Assembly: GCF_040581405.1 (NCBI RefSeq)
Contig: NZ_CP137157.1
Span: forward strand, 2,065,001-2,129,000
Direction of reading: 5' to 3'
Origin: Komagataeibacter sucrofermentans DSM 15973
GTDB lineage: Bacteria > Pseudomonadota > Alphaproteobacteria > Acetobacterales > Acetobacteraceae
Length of the DNA stretch: 64,000 nt
The translations under genes were made by a program, and so were the position numbers. Under the pieces are notes generated by a model, which did no database searches, was not told the DNA's origin, and was given only the letters and a program-made list of their open reading frames with translations. Positions 53,986 to 63,603 of this stretch are shown here, one piece after another (within the stretch, counting starts at the first letter, position 1; every line of letters starts with the position of its first letter).

Positions 53986-56352
53986 TCAGCGGGCGGGAGG
54001 CTGGCCGCAGCGCAGGCGCTCTGCCGTGCGCAGGATCATCTCCGGCGTGGCGGGCGCGTCGAGCCGGGGGCAGGTGCGGTAGCCATCAAGGCTGGCCAGC
54101 GCATCCGATATGGCCTGCAACACCGACACCCCATGCACGAAGGGCGGCTCACCCACCGCCTTGGAGCGGAAGATGGTGTGCTCGCGGTTGGGCGCGTTTT
54201 CCAGCAGATCGACATTGAACACGCGCGGGCGGTCGGAACAGGCGGGAATTTTATAGGTGCTGGGCGCGTGCGTGCGCAGGCGGCCCGCATCATCCCATAC
54301 CAGTTCCTCGCATGTCAGCCAGCCTGCGCCCTGCACGAAGCCGCCCTCGATCTGGCCAATATCAAGGGCCGGGTTCAGCGACTGGCCCGCATCATGCAGG
54401 ATATCGACCCGGTCGATCCTGGTCTCACCCGTAAGGAGGTCGATCACCACCTCCGAACATGCGGCCCCGTAGGCGAAGTAATAGAAAGGCCGCCCCTGCC
54501 CCGTATCGCCATTCCACGAGATCTTGGGCGTTTTATAGAACCCGTTGGCCGACATGGACACACGCGCAAAATAGGCCTGCCGCGTAAGGTGCGAGAACGC
54601 GATGACCTTATGGCCCACATGCACGCCATCGGGGGCAAAGCGCACCTCGTCCTCGCCCACGTTCCAGTGGCTGGCGGCGAATTCAACAAGGCGGCGCTTG
54701 ATGCGGCGCACGGCATCGAGCACCGCCATGCCGTTGAGGTCGGCCCCGCTCGAGGCCGCGGTGGCCGATGTGTTGGGCACCTTGCCGGTGGTGGTGGCGG
54801 TAATACGGACCTGGTCGGTGCCAAGGCCGAATTCCCGCATTGCCACCTGCACCATCTTGGTGTGCAGGCCCTGGCCCATCTCGGTGCCGCCGTGGTTCAC
54901 CTGCACCGAGCCATCGGTATAGACATGCACCAGCGCGCCCGCCTGATTGTAATGGGTGGCGGTGAACGAGATGCCGAACTTGACCGGGGTGATGGCAATG
55001 CCACGCCGCAGGTAGGGGCTGGCCGCGTTGAACTCACGGCACGCCGCGCGGCGTTGCGCGTAATGGCAGCGCCGGGCCAGTGCGGGCAGCAGATCGTGGG
55101 TGATCGAGTCTTCCACCACCATGTTGTACGGCGTCACGTTACGGTCATGCGTGCCATAGGCGTTGCGCAGCCGGACTTCGAGCGGATCGAGGCCGGTGGC
55201 GAACGCGATCTCCTCGATCACGCGCTCGGCGGCGACAATGCCCTGCGGGCCGCCAAAGCCCCGATAGGCGGTGTTGGACTGCGTGTTGGTGCGCAGCGGC
55301 TCCGAGCGCAGGCGCACATCGGGGTAGAAATAGGCGTTATCGGCATGGAACAGCGCGCGGTCGATGACCGGGCCGGACAGGTCGGCCGACCAGCCACAAC
55401 GCGCGGCGAGCACCATGTCCACCGCCACGATCCGGCCTTCATCGGTAAAGCCGACATCGTAATCGATCACGAAGTCATGGCGCTTGCCGGTCATGGTCAT
55501 GTCGTCATCGCGGTCGAGGCGCATCTTGGCAGCACGGCCCGTCTTATCGGCCACGAGGGCAGCGAGGCAGGCACAGGCATTGGCCTGCGTTTCCTTGCCG
55601 CCAAAGCCGCCGCCCATGCGCCGCACCTCAACGGTAATGAGGTTTGAGGGACGGTCGAGCACATGGGCAATCATGTGCTGCGTCTCGGTCGGGTGCTGGG
55701 TGGAGGAGGTGACATGCATCTCCCCTTCCTCGCCCGGGCGGGCAAGGGCGACCTGCCCTTCAAGGTAGAAATGCTCCTGCCCGCCCACCGTAATGCGGCC
55801 TGAAAGCCTGCGTGGCGCATGTTCCAGCCCGGCCAGCGCATCGCCACGCTTCATTTCCATCTGTCGCCAGACCATGGGGCTGCCGTTTTCACGGGCCTGC
55901 GCAATGTTCAGGATAGCGGGCAGGTCTTCATATTCCACCTGCGCCAGACGCGCGGCACGCCGGGCCGCGCCACGCGTGGTGGCGGCAACCACGAACAGGG
56001 GCTGGCCGTAAAACGAGACAAGATCCTTGGCCAGCAGCGGCTCATCGCCCTTGCCCACCGGGCTGATCTGGTTCTCGCCCGATATGTCGGCTGCCGTATA
56101 GACCGCCACCACGCCCTCGGCCTGCCGCACGGCGTCAAGGTTCATGGACACGATGCGGGCATGGGCGCGCGCGCTCAGCCCGGGCACGAGGTGCAGCGTG
56201 CCACGGGGCTCGGGCAGGTCGTCAATGTAACTGGCCGTGCCCTGCACATGCATGGCCGCGCTCTCGTGGCGCAGGCTGTCCGATGCGCCGCCGGGCACGA
56301 AGCCCGCAGCCAGTACGGGGGCGGCGGTGGCCGCGATGTTTGCATCAGCCAT
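53986..56352 (-). CDS. xdhB: Xanthine dehydrogenase molybdopterin-binding subunit
   Basis: XdhB carries the molybdenum cofactor and hydroxylates hypoxanthine and xanthine to urate. The 788 residues include MHVQGTASYIDDLPEPRGTLHLVPGLS, MGGGFGGKETQA, SNTAYRGFGGPQG (moco contact and substrate arginine region), HGGTEMGQGLHTKM, NTSATAASSGADLNG and the catalytic glutamate in AVGEPPFVHG. The ATG at 56352 lies within the end of xdhA (8-base overlap); a frame continues upstream to 56403. Length and motifs fit the bacterial two-subunit XDH. Confidence 0.95.
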   Translation of the reverse strand: MADANIAATAAPVLAAGFVPGGASDSLRHESAAMHVQGTASYIDDLPEPRGTLHLVPGLSARAHARIVSMNLDAVRQAEGVVAVYTAADISGENQISPVGKGDEPLLAKDLVSFYGQPLFVVAATTRGAARRAARLAQVEYEDLPAILNIAQARENGSPMVWRQMEMKRGDALAGLEHAPRRLSGRITVGGQEHFYLEGQVALARPGEEGEMHVTSSTQHPTETQHMIAHVLDRPSNLITVEVRRMGGGFGGKETQANACACLAALVADKTGRAAKMRLDRDDDMTMTGKRHDFVIDYDVGFTDEGRIVAVDMVLAARCGWSADLSGPVIDRALFHADNAYFYPDVRLRSEPLRTNTQSNTAYRGFGGPQGIVAAERVIEEIAFATGLDPLEVRLRNAYGTHDRNVTPYNMVVEDSITHDLLPALARRCHYAQRRAACREFNAASPYLRRGIAITPVKFGISFTATHYNQAGALVHVYTDGSVQVNHGGTEMGQGLHTKMVQVAMREFGLGTDQVRITATTTGKVPNTSATAASSGADLNGMAVLDAVRRIKRRLVEFAASHWNVGEDEVRFAPDGVHVGHKVIAFSHLTRQAYFARVSMSANGFYKTPKISWNGDTGQGRPFYYFAYGAACSEVVIDLLTGETRIDRVDILHDAGQSLNPALDIGQIEGGFVQGAGWLTCEELVWDDAGRLRTHAPSTYKIPACSDRPRVFNVDLLENAPNREHTIFRSKAVGEPPFVHGVSVLQAISDALASLDGYRTCPRLDAPATPEMILRTAERLRCGQPPAR

Positions 56353-57913
56353 GAGCGTGTTCTCCCGTGGCGGCACAGGCGGCGTGCACGCTGGTGGGCA
56401 CACGGGCGGCCTGCGGCCCGCAATCAGCGTAAAGCCGGGTGAGCAGGTTGGCGGCTACCGTGCTGCGGTACCACGCACTCGCCCGCATGTCGGTCAGTGG
56501 CGTAAAATCCTTCATGATCGCCTCACGCGCGGCCTGTAGCGTGGCCTCATTCCATTTGCGGCCCGCAAGGGCTGCTTCCGCAAGCAACGCGCGGCGCGGG
56601 GTGGCGGCCATGCCGCCAAAGGCGATGCGCGGATTGCTGATGGTGCCATCGGGCGCAAGCGTGAGCGAAAACGCAGCCAGAATGGCCGAAATGTCCTGAT
56701 CGAAGCGCTTGGACACTTTCCACGCGCGGATGACCGTATCGGGCGCGGGAGCAGGAATGGTGATCCCTTCCACGAACTCGCCCGGCGCGCGGTCCTGTTT
56801 GCCGTAATCGATGAAAAAATCTTCCAGCGCGATGGTGCGGCGTGCCTCACCGCGGCGCAGGTGCACGCTCGCCCCTGCCGCGATCAGCACCGGCGGCCCA
56901 TCGCCAATGGGCGAGCCGTTGGCAATGTTGCCGCATACCGTGCCTGCATTGCGCACCTGCACCGAGCCGATGCGGCGGAATACTTCCTCATCCGGCTGGG
57001 GCAGAATTGCCGCCAGGGCTGCGCGGGCTTCCTGCCATGTAACGGCAGCGCCGATGTACAGCCCTTCTGCCGCAGGCTCGATACGCCGCAGGTCGGCAAT
57101 CTGGCCAATCGAAACCACATGCGGCAGTTCGCGCAGGCCCTTGGTCACCCACAGCCCCACATCGGTCGCCCCCGCCACGATGCGGGAATCGGGGTTTTCA
57201 AGCAACGTATCGGCCAATGCATCAGCCGTGGCGGGAATGGTCAGGCGGCCCGTGGGCGTGGCGATGTCAACCGTGGCCCCATCACGCAGGGCACGCAGGC
57301 GATCGGCCATATCATCCGCCATGGCATCGAAATGGTCCGGCCCGGCCTGCATGGCGTGGCGCATGGCGCGCACGATGGGCGCATAGCCGGTGCAGCGGCA
57401 CAGATTGCCTGCCAGCATGTCGTCAATGCCGCGTTCATCCTGCGCAAGTCCTGCGGCCTTGCGGCCCGCCACCATGGACATGACAAAACCCGGCGTGCAG
57501 AACCCGCATTGCGAGCCATGATGCGCCACCATGGCCTGCTGCACCGGGTGCAGCGTGCCATCGGGCGCGCGCATGTCCTCGATGGTCAGCACCTGCGCGC
57601 CATCGAGCATGCACACGAACTGGATGCATGCATTGACCGCACGCCAGATCAGGCGCTCGCCTTCCAGCCGCACCACCAGCACCGTGCAGGCACCGCAATC
57701 GCCTTCGTTACAACCTTCCTTGGTGCCGGTCAGGCCACGCTCCTCGCGCAGCCAGTCCAGCAGCGTGCGTGTTGGCGCGATGTTGTCCAACACATGATAC
57801 TCGTTTCCGACATAGAAACGGATATCGCGTCTGATCCCCGTCAAACCTGTTCCCTCATTCCTGTGGCCACGGACTGCCTCACCCCCCTCAAGGCAGACAG
57901 CCGGAACAGCCAT
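56345..57913 (-). CDS. xdhA: Xanthine dehydrogenase small subunit (2Fe-2S and FAD domains)
   Basis: XdhA passes electrons from the molybdenum centre through two 2Fe-2S clusters to FAD and NAD+. The 522-residue protein has plant-type ferredoxin cysteines (KEGCNEGDCGACTV plus NACIQFV), the second cluster (SQCGFCTPGF and NLCRCTGY), then the FAD domain (RIVAGATDVGLWVTKGL; RNAGTVCGNIANGSPIGD) and the CO-dehydrogenase flavoprotein C-terminal domain. The ATG at 57913 has AGGAAA eight bases upstream; the first 28 residues before the ferredoxin fold are unusual and may indicate a later start. It is the first gene of the xdh operon. Confidence 0.94.
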   Translation of the reverse strand: MAVPAVCLEGGEAVRGHRNEGTGLTGIRRDIRFYVGNEYHVLDNIAPTRTLLDWLREERGLTGTKEGCNEGDCGACTVLVVRLEGERLIWRAVNACIQFVCMLDGAQVLTIEDMRAPDGTLHPVQQAMVAHHGSQCGFCTPGFVMSMVAGRKAAGLAQDERGIDDMLAGNLCRCTGYAPIVRAMRHAMQAGPDHFDAMADDMADRLRALRDGATVDIATPTGRLTIPATADALADTLLENPDSRIVAGATDVGLWVTKGLRELPHVVSIGQIADLRRIEPAAEGLYIGAAVTWQEARAALAAILPQPDEEVFRRIGSVQVRNAGTVCGNIANGSPIGDGPPVLIAAGASVHLRRGEARRTIALEDFFIDYGKQDRAPGEFVEGITIPAPAPDTVIRAWKVSKRFDQDISAILAAFSLTLAPDGTISNPRIAFGGMAATPRRALLAEAALAGRKWNEATLQAAREAIMKDFTPLTDMRASAWYRSTVAANLLTRLYADCGPQAARVPTSVHAACAATGEHAHG

Positions 57914-58001
57914 TGATGTTTCCTGATCCTACCCTGCCACTCCGCCCGAAAGCAAAGGGGCAATGCCATGAAACGTTTTTTCAGGATGTGGTTTGAAACG
58001 T

Positions 58002-58023
58002 CGCCTTTTCTTTAAAGAAGGCG
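58002..58023. repeat. Intergenic palindromic repeat copy 5
   Basis: CGCCTTTTCTTT...AAAGAAGGCG with the right flank GCATCCAAAAACTTTCAT, similar to the copies at 35444 and 59459. It lies after the stop of the dihydropyrimidinase-like gene (minus strand) and before xdhA. Confidence 0.75.
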
Positions 58024-58064
58024 GCATCCAAAAACTTTCATCATTGTTGTCAGGACGTTAATTT

Positions 58065-59414
58065 TTAAACAGATAACCGCGCCGCCTGCCGCATCCGCGC
58101 CGACAGGCCGGGCTGGAACGCCGGGCAGGGCACGTAGGCACCCCGGCCCGCCCCCTCCTGCAGCGCCCCGTTGCGCAACGCCACCACGCCGCCCCGGATC
58201 ACGCATACCGCCTGCCCGCCCAGCATGATGCCACCATACAGGCCGCCCGCGCTGGCTGGGCGCATCTCCTGCGCATCGGGGTTCCACAGCACGAGATCGG
58301 CATCGGCACCCGGCATGATGGCCCCCTTGCGGGGGTAAATGTTAAACGCCCTTGCCGCCGCCTCCGACGTGGCGCGGACGAATTCCTCCGCCTCCATCAC
58401 GCCCGCCTGCACGCCATGCCGCCACACCACGCGCATCCGCTCGGCCAGCCCCTCCGGCATGCCGTGCGCCGCCTGCCCTGCCGGGCTGAAGCCACTGGCC
58501 ACCATGCCCACCGCGCCACAGGCCAGCGCGCCCCACAGCGCGCGCCGGTGCGTACTGTCCCGAAAAGGGGGGCGGGCCAGATAGGGGGAAGCATCATCAG
58601 CGTCATACACAGCCTCATCGAGCACAAGATGCGGGGCGAGCACATGCGCCTGCACGCGCTGGGCCTGGGCACGGGCGGCAATAATGGCGGCACATGAACC
58701 CGTGGTTGAAACCGGCCCCACATGCACCGGCGCCCCCACCAGTCCCGCCAGCATGATGGCGCGGCCTGCGGCTTCCGCCTCGATGGCGGGCGGGCAGGCC
58801 AGCAGGCAGGCCTCGGCCCCGCTCACCCCCGCATGGTCAAGGGCCGCGCGCAGGTAAGCCATGGCCTGCGCGTTCTGTGCCTCGATCACGCATAATGCGC
58901 CAAGACCCGCTGCATGGGCCGCCAGATCAAGGATTTCACGATCCGCCATGCCCGATGCCATGGACAGGTGAAAGCTGTTGACCCCATGGGCCGCCAGCAT
59001 GTCCATGCCGCCCATGACAGCGCCACCGGCATCAGGCAGCCCCATGCACAGCCCGACATCAACCGGCGCGTGGGCCGCTGCCTGCCGCCAGTCGCGCCAG
59101 GCCTGCGCCATGTCCCGCCCGTGGGGCCGCATCACATCAATGATGGTGGTGGTGCCGCCTGCCAGCGCCCCGGCCGTTGCGGCAAAACCGGCCTCATCCA
59201 CGCCAATGCCGGTGTGCGGGTCAACGCCGCCCGGCAGCACCAGCAGGCCATCGGCGTCAATGACCGTGCAGCCGGTGGGGACGTCAAGCTCCGGCCCCAC
59301 GGCCAGAATTTCCCCCACGCCGCCGCACAGCACGTCCACCCGCAGGCTGGCCTGACCCGTTACGACCATGCCGCCGCGGATCAGCAGCAGGTCGCGTTGC
59401 TCTCCGTGCTTCAT
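58065..59414 (-). CDS. Dihydropyrimidinase/hydantoinase-like protein lacking metal ligands
   Basis: The 449 residues follow the cyclic amidohydrolase pattern (DLLLIRGGMVVT...LVLPGGVDPHTG; GTTTIIDVM; PRKGAIMPGADADLVLWNPD; C-terminal sheet), but the binuclear metal site is gone. The HxH motif reads DPHTG (His67 kept, second His replaced by Gly69). The carbamylated-Lys position in GVNSFKxFM reads NSFHLSM (His149). The H-A-E-N-G segment reads VIEAQNA, the HVSS segment reads HVGPVST, and the catalytic S-D-H reads ASGFS (about 306-310). It is probably a non-hydrolytic member or one with another role. It lies upstream of xdhA across a repeat. Confidence 0.8.
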   Translation of the reverse strand: MKHGEQRDLLLIRGGMVVTGQASLRVDVLCGGVGEILAVGPELDVPTGCTVIDADGLLVLPGGVDPHTGIGVDEAGFAATAGALAGGTTTIIDVMRPHGRDMAQAWRDWRQAAAHAPVDVGLCMGLPDAGGAVMGGMDMLAAHGVNSFHLSMASGMADREILDLAAHAAGLGALCVIEAQNAQAMAYLRAALDHAGVSGAEACLLACPPAIEAEAAGRAIMLAGLVGAPVHVGPVSTTGSCAAIIAARAQAQRVQAHVLAPHLVLDEAVYDADDASPYLARPPFRDSTHRRALWGALACGAVGMVASGFSPAGQAAHGMPEGLAERMRVVWRHGVQAGVMEAEEFVRATSEAAARAFNIYPRKGAIMPGADADLVLWNPDAQEMRPASAGGLYGGIMLGGQAVCVIRGGVVALRNGALQEGAGRGAYVPCPAFQPGLSARMRQAARLSV

Positions 59415-59458
59415 GCCCGCCCCCTGTTACCGATATGCCTGAGCGTTATTGAAGGAAC

Positions 59459-59482
59459 GCCGCCTTTTTGGAAAAAGGCGGC
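59459..59482. repeat. Intergenic palindromic repeat copy 6
   Basis: GCCGCCTTTTT (59459-59469) pairs with AAAAAGGCGGC (59472-59482), followed by ACCCAAAAACTTTTA. It follows the ppx stop codon on the minus strand and precedes the dihydropyrimidinase-like gene, so it probably terminates ppx. Confidence 0.8.
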
Positions 59483-59516
59483 ACCCAAAAACTTTTATCC
59501 TGAACCAATTTTCCAC

Positions 59517-61013
59517 TTAATGGTCGCGGATACGCACCGGCATGTCCATGGCGCTGCCCAGGCGCTCAAGTCTGCGGCGCACGCTCTCGCCCTGCACCAC
59601 ATCGCGCCCCGGCGCGAAATGCAGCGACAGCGTGCCGCCCGCCATTTCCAGCCGCGTGCCATCAAGCAGGGCTTCCGTGCCGCCACTCACCGTATAGGCC
59701 AGCCGCAATGCCTGCCCCAGCACCACGGCATGGGCAAACTGCGCGGAGTCAAGCAACTGGCGCGAGGGCTGCAGATACGCCACCGACAGGTCGGCCCCGT
59801 AGCGCACCGCAAGCGTCAGCGACAGGAAAGCCCGCGCCTGATGCGTAAAGCCCACGCCCTGCAGGCGCAGGATGCGCAGGTAGGTCTGCTCGGCACGGTA
59901 TTCAGGGTGGTCATGCGCGCCAACATCCGACAGCCAGCACGCCACCGCGCGCAGGCGGCTGGCCACGGCGTCTTCATCGGGGAAGAGCGGTGCTGTCCAG
60001 TCAGCCAGGCGCTCGGGCAACTGCATACTGCGGCCAAGCATGCTGCACATCTCGCGCGCCACGGCATCCTGCGGGTCGTTATCGGCCACGCTGGCGGCGA
60101 CATTGCGCATGTACCACCCCTCGCGCAGGCCATCGACGCAGAAGACCAGCCCGTTGGGCTGCGCATGCCGCATGAGCCGGCGCAGCACGGTAGCGGCAAA
60201 GGGCGCATCATCCAGCCGCTTGCGCGGCACGCCGGGCAGGCGCTCGATCGAGCGTTTGTTGGCGCCCAGGATCCAGTCCGTCATCTCGCGCGCGGTGTCG
60301 GGTGCAAGCTGGTAAAGATGCACGATATTGAGCGGATAGGCCGTGCGCGCGATCTGCATGCGCGCCAGCGCGCGAAAGGCGCCACCCACCAGGTACAGAT
60401 CCTGCCCGCGCACATCCTCCAGCCAGCCCACGCGGGCCAGGTCTTCATCCACCAGCGCACGCGCGCGCGACAGGTCGCCATCGGCGCGGTCATTAAGCCG
60501 GATCACGCCCAGCGGCAGGGTGCAGGCATCGCGCTTGCGCCCGTTCTCGATGCGGATCAGCTCAAGCGAACCGCCGCCAATATCAGCCACCAGCCCGTTG
60601 GCATCAGGGATACCGCACAAAACGCCGGTAGCGGAATAATCGGCCTCCTCCTCCCCGCTCAATATACGGATCGGCACGCCGGGCAGGCGTGATTTCAGGC
60701 CCGCCACGAATTCAGGCCCGTTGGTGGCATCGCGCACCGCCGCCGTGGCCAGGACCTCGAAGGGGCTGGCCTCCATGCCACGCGCAATGGCGTTGAAACG
60801 GGCCATGACCTCCATGGCCAGCGGCACCGCCGCCTCGTTCAGTCGGCCCGTGGCGTTGAGCCCCCGGCCCAGCCTGAGCACGACCTTCTCGTTGAAAATG
60901 GGCGCGGGATTGCGCGAAATGCCGTCAAACACCACAAGGCGCACGGAATTCGAACCCAGATCAATGACCGCCGAACGGCGAAACCCGCCAGCACCCGTCA
61001 CATCGCGCCCCAT
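59517..61013 (-). CDS. ppx: Exopolyphosphatase, Ppx/GppA family
   Basis: Ppx releases phosphate from the ends of polyphosphate, and some members hydrolyse pppGpp. The 498-residue protein has the ASKHA-type phosphate loops VIDLGSNSVRLVVFD (about 16-30), LATAAVRDATNG, the catalytic-Glu loop LSGEEEADYSATGVL and VADIGGGSLEL. It is followed by a helical region and a C-terminal domain. Order hdaA-ppk-ppx is typical of alphaproteobacteria. It begins 45 bases after the ppk stop. Confidence 0.92.
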   Translation of the reverse strand: MGRDVTGAGGFRRSAVIDLGSNSVRLVVFDGISRNPAPIFNEKVVLRLGRGLNATGRLNEAAVPLAMEVMARFNAIARGMEASPFEVLATAAVRDATNGPEFVAGLKSRLPGVPIRILSGEEEADYSATGVLCGIPDANGLVADIGGGSLELIRIENGRKRDACTLPLGVIRLNDRADGDLSRARALVDEDLARVGWLEDVRGQDLYLVGGAFRALARMQIARTAYPLNIVHLYQLAPDTAREMTDWILGANKRSIERLPGVPRKRLDDAPFAATVLRRLMRHAQPNGLVFCVDGLREGWYMRNVAASVADNDPQDAVAREMCSMLGRSMQLPERLADWTAPLFPDEDAVASRLRAVACWLSDVGAHDHPEYRAEQTYLRILRLQGVGFTHQARAFLSLTLAVRYGADLSVAYLQPSRQLLDSAQFAHAVVLGQALRLAYTVSGGTEALLDGTRLEMAGGTLSLHFAPGRDVVQGESVRRRLERLGSAMDMPVRIRDH

Positions 61014-61058
61014 ATGCTGCCAGCGCGTTCTGCCTTGAGCCTGCCCATGACGTAATCC

Positions 61059-63356
61059 TCAGTCCTCAATAATCTGTTCCGCATGCCAAGGCTGCGATGC
61101 GCTGACCCGGATCGGGGCTTCTGGCGCGCCACGCACCGGATAACCCGGATGCTCCATGAAATACTCATGCGATGAAAAGGGCCTGCGCCCCGGCTCCAGC
61201 CGCCGCCAGACCCCGTTACGCTGTAGAATCCACGACTGCAGGTTGTCTTTGAGATCGATCATCATGATCTGGTCAAGCACGCGGGCATGAATTTGCGGGT
61301 CGAGCATGGGCACCATGCTTTCCACCCGCCAGTCCATGTTGCGCTGCATCCAGTCCGCCGAGGAGATATACAGCTTCGCCTGCTTTGATGGCAGGCGGTG
61401 CCCGTCGCCAAAGGCATAGATGCGCGCATGCTCCAAAAAGCGCCCCACGATGGACTTGACCTTGATGTTCTCCGAAAGGCCGGGAACACCGGGGCGCAGG
61501 CAGCAGATGCCGCGCACCACGGCCACTATGCGCACGCCTGCATTCGATGCCGCATACAGCCGGTCGATCAGGTCGGGATCGACCAGCGAGTTCATCTTGA
61601 GCCAGATCTGCCCCGGCCGGCCCGCCTGCACATGCGCGATCTCGCCTGCGATCAGTTCCTCAAGCGTGCGGCGGATGGTCACGGGCGAGAACGCGATCGC
61701 CTCCATCTTCGCGGGCATGGCGTAACCGGTCATGTAGTTGAACAGCCGCGCCGAATCGCGCGCAAGCTCCGGGTTGCACGTAAAGAACGACAGGTCGGTA
61801 TAGATCCGCGCCGTAATGGGGTGGTAGTTGCCGGTGCCGAAATGCGCGTACGAGCGCAGGCCACTGCCCTCGCGCCGCACCACGAGGCTGAGCTTGGCAT
61901 GGGTCTTGAGGTCGGAGAAGCCGAACACCACCTGCACGCCCGCCGCCTCAAGCGCGCGGGCGAGGCGGATGTTCGCCTCCTCGTCAAACCGGGCGCGCAG
62001 TTCGACCATGGCGGTGACCGCCTTGCCTGCTTCCGCCGCCTCGATCAGCGCCTTGACGATCGGGCTGTCGCGCGAGGTGCGGTAGAGCGTCTGCTTGATG
62101 GCCACCACGGCGGGGTCGAGCGCCGCCTGCCGCAGGAACTGCACCACCACGTCAAAGCTTTCAAACGGATGATGCACGATCATGTCGCGCGCGCGGATGG
62201 CGGCAAAGCAGTCGCCACCGCAATCAACAATCCGCTCGGGGAAGCGCGGCGTATAGGGCGGGAACAGCAGGTCGGGCCGGTCATCGACGATCAGCTGCTT
62301 GAGGTCCACCACCCCGATCAGCCCGGACTGCACGAACACTTCATCAGGCGGCGGGGCCAGCCCGTCGGCCATGGAGCGGGCCAGATCCTCGGGCATGCGC
62401 GATTCGATATCGAGATGGATCACCACGCCACGCCTGCGGCGCTTGAGCGCGCTCTCATAGGAGCGGACCAGATCCTCCGCCTCGTCCTCGAACTCCACAT
62501 CCGTGTCGCGCACCACGCGCATCACCCCCCAGTCGCCCGCCACAAGGCCGGGGAACAGGCGGTCGATGCACATCACGATCAGGCGCTCAAGCAGGATGAA
62601 GCGCGTGATGCCGGGTGGCGAGAGGCTTGCCGGCAGCCGGATGAAACGCTCGATGCGCGCGGGCAGCAGGATCAGCGCCTCCATCACGAACTGCCCGGTC
62701 TCGGCGTTCATCAGCCGCAGCGCCTGCGCGATGCCCATGTTGGGGATGAAGGGCAGCGGATGGGCGGGGTCGATGGCCAGCGGCGTGAGCACGGGAAAGA
62801 CGCGCTCCATGAAGCAGCTATCAAGCCATTCCTGCTCCTCGGCGGTGAAGGAGACTTCATCGCACACCACCACGCCAGCAGCTTCAAGCTCGCGCTGCAG
62901 GTCACGCCAGATGCGCTGCTGCTCCTGCAACAGCCGCCCCGTGCGCTCGCGCACGGCGGAAAGCTGCTGCTGGGGCGTCAGCCCATCGGGCGAGGTCTTG
63001 ACCAGCCCCTCGCGCACCTGCCCCACAAGCCCCGCCACGCGCACGGAATAGAATTCATCAAGATTGGAGGCGCTGATCGACAGGAAACGCACGCGCTCGA
63101 GCAGCGGATTGCGGGGATTATCAGCCTCATCAACCACGCGCTGGTTAAAGTCGAGCCAGGACAGTTCGCGGTTGATGAAGCGCGCGGGCGATGTGGCGTC
63201 GATGTGGGTTTCAGGGGCTTCGCGCACGGCAACCTGCCGCCCTGCCGCCGTGGCGGAGTGGGCGCGGCTACGCGCGCGGGGCGCCGGTTTTGCGCCCGTG
63301 GCAGGCTTGCGTGGCGTTCTGGCCAATGGATTCGCGCTCCCGTTCGGCGGTGGCAT
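61059..63356 (-). CDS. ppk: Polyphosphate kinase 1
   Basis: PPK1 makes polyphosphate from ATP. The product has a disordered basic N-terminus (about 60 residues), then [19 protein letters not shown] (N domain), the head domain, and catalytic domains with [24 protein letters not shown] (phospho-His) and the second conserved His in [46 protein letters not shown] segment is also clear. I take the ATG at 63356 (765 residues); a TTG at 63368 is an alternative. ppx follows after 45 bases. Confidence 0.95.
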   Translation of the reverse strand: MPPPNGSANPLARTPRKPATGAKPAPRARSRAHSATAAGRQVAVREAPETHIDATSPARFINRELSWLDFNQRVVDEADNPRNPLLERVRFLSISASNLDEFYSVRVAGLVGQVREGLVKTSPDGLTPQQQLSAVRERTGRLLQEQQRIWRDLQRELEAAGVVVCDEVSFTAEEQEWLDSCFMERVFPVLTPLAIDPAHPLPFIPNMGIAQALRLMNAETGQFVMEALILLPARIERFIRLPASLSPPGITRFILLERLIVMCIDRLFPGLVAGDWGVMRVVRDTDVEFEDEAEDLVRSYESALKRRRRGVVIHLDIESRMPEDLARSMADGLAPPPDEVFVQSGLIGVVDLKQLIVDDRPDLLFPPYTPRFPERIVDCGGDCFAAIRARDMIVHHPFESFDVVVQFLRQAALDPAVVAIKQTLYRTSRDSPIVKALIEAAEAGKAVTAMVELRARFDEEANIRLARALEAAGVQVVFGFSDLKTHAKLSLVVRREGSGLRSYAHFGTGNYHPITARIYTDLSFFTCNPELARDSARLFNYMTGYAMPAKMEAIAFSPVTIRRTLEELIAGEIAHVQAGRPGQIWLKMNSLVDPDLIDRLYAASNAGVRIVAVVRGICCLRPGVPGLSENIKVKSIVGRFLEHARIYAFGDGHRLPSKQAKLYISSADWMQRNMDWRVESMVPMLDPQIHARVLDQIMMIDLKDNLQSWILQRNGVWRRLEPGRRPFSSHEYFMEHPGYPVRGAPEAPIRVSASQPWHAEQIIED

Positions 63357-63443
63357 TGCTTGTTGCAAGCGATTCTAGACGACGGGACACCCTCTTGGCC
63401 AGCACCAAGCCCATGCGTGCCCCGTTGCCCTCAAGGGGGCATC

Positions 63444-63523
63444 CGTAAGTTTCCGATGACGCTTTTTTCAAAACGCTTCGGGGAACGCCGCTTTTTTGCA
63501 AAACGGCGGCACCCGGCAACTTC
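63444..63523. repeat. Intergenic palindromic repeat copy 7 (both hairpins)
   Basis: A GACGCTTTTTTC/AAAACGCTTC hairpin (63458-63479) and a GCCGCTTTTTTG/CAAAACGGCGGC hairpin (63487-63510) lie between AAGTTTCC on the left and CAACTTCTA on the right. It is the complete two-hairpin form, with hairpin order reversed relative to 8270, as expected for the opposite orientation. It lies in the 235-base gap between hdaA and ppk, which holds no gene. Confidence 0.8.
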
Positions 63524-63603
63524 TATTTCCAAAAAATATCCACCGACGCGCTTCAGGCTGAAGCCCATGAATTTTTCATGACAGGCGCAAGCCCCTGTTT
63601 TTT

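Noticed and set aside
54133-55647. 504-codon plus-strand frame antisense to xdhB
   Set aside because: xdhB is intact; the frame reflects third-position GC bias only.
58914-60692. 592-codon plus-strand frame across the hydantoinase-like gene and ppx
   Set aside because: It spans two well-supported genes and their intergenic repeat in antisense, with no recognisable domain.
61398-63581. Very long open frame (727 codons) on the plus strand
   Set aside because: It is antisense to ppk, has low-complexity His/Arg/Gly-rich composition, and is a by-product of high GC codon bias.
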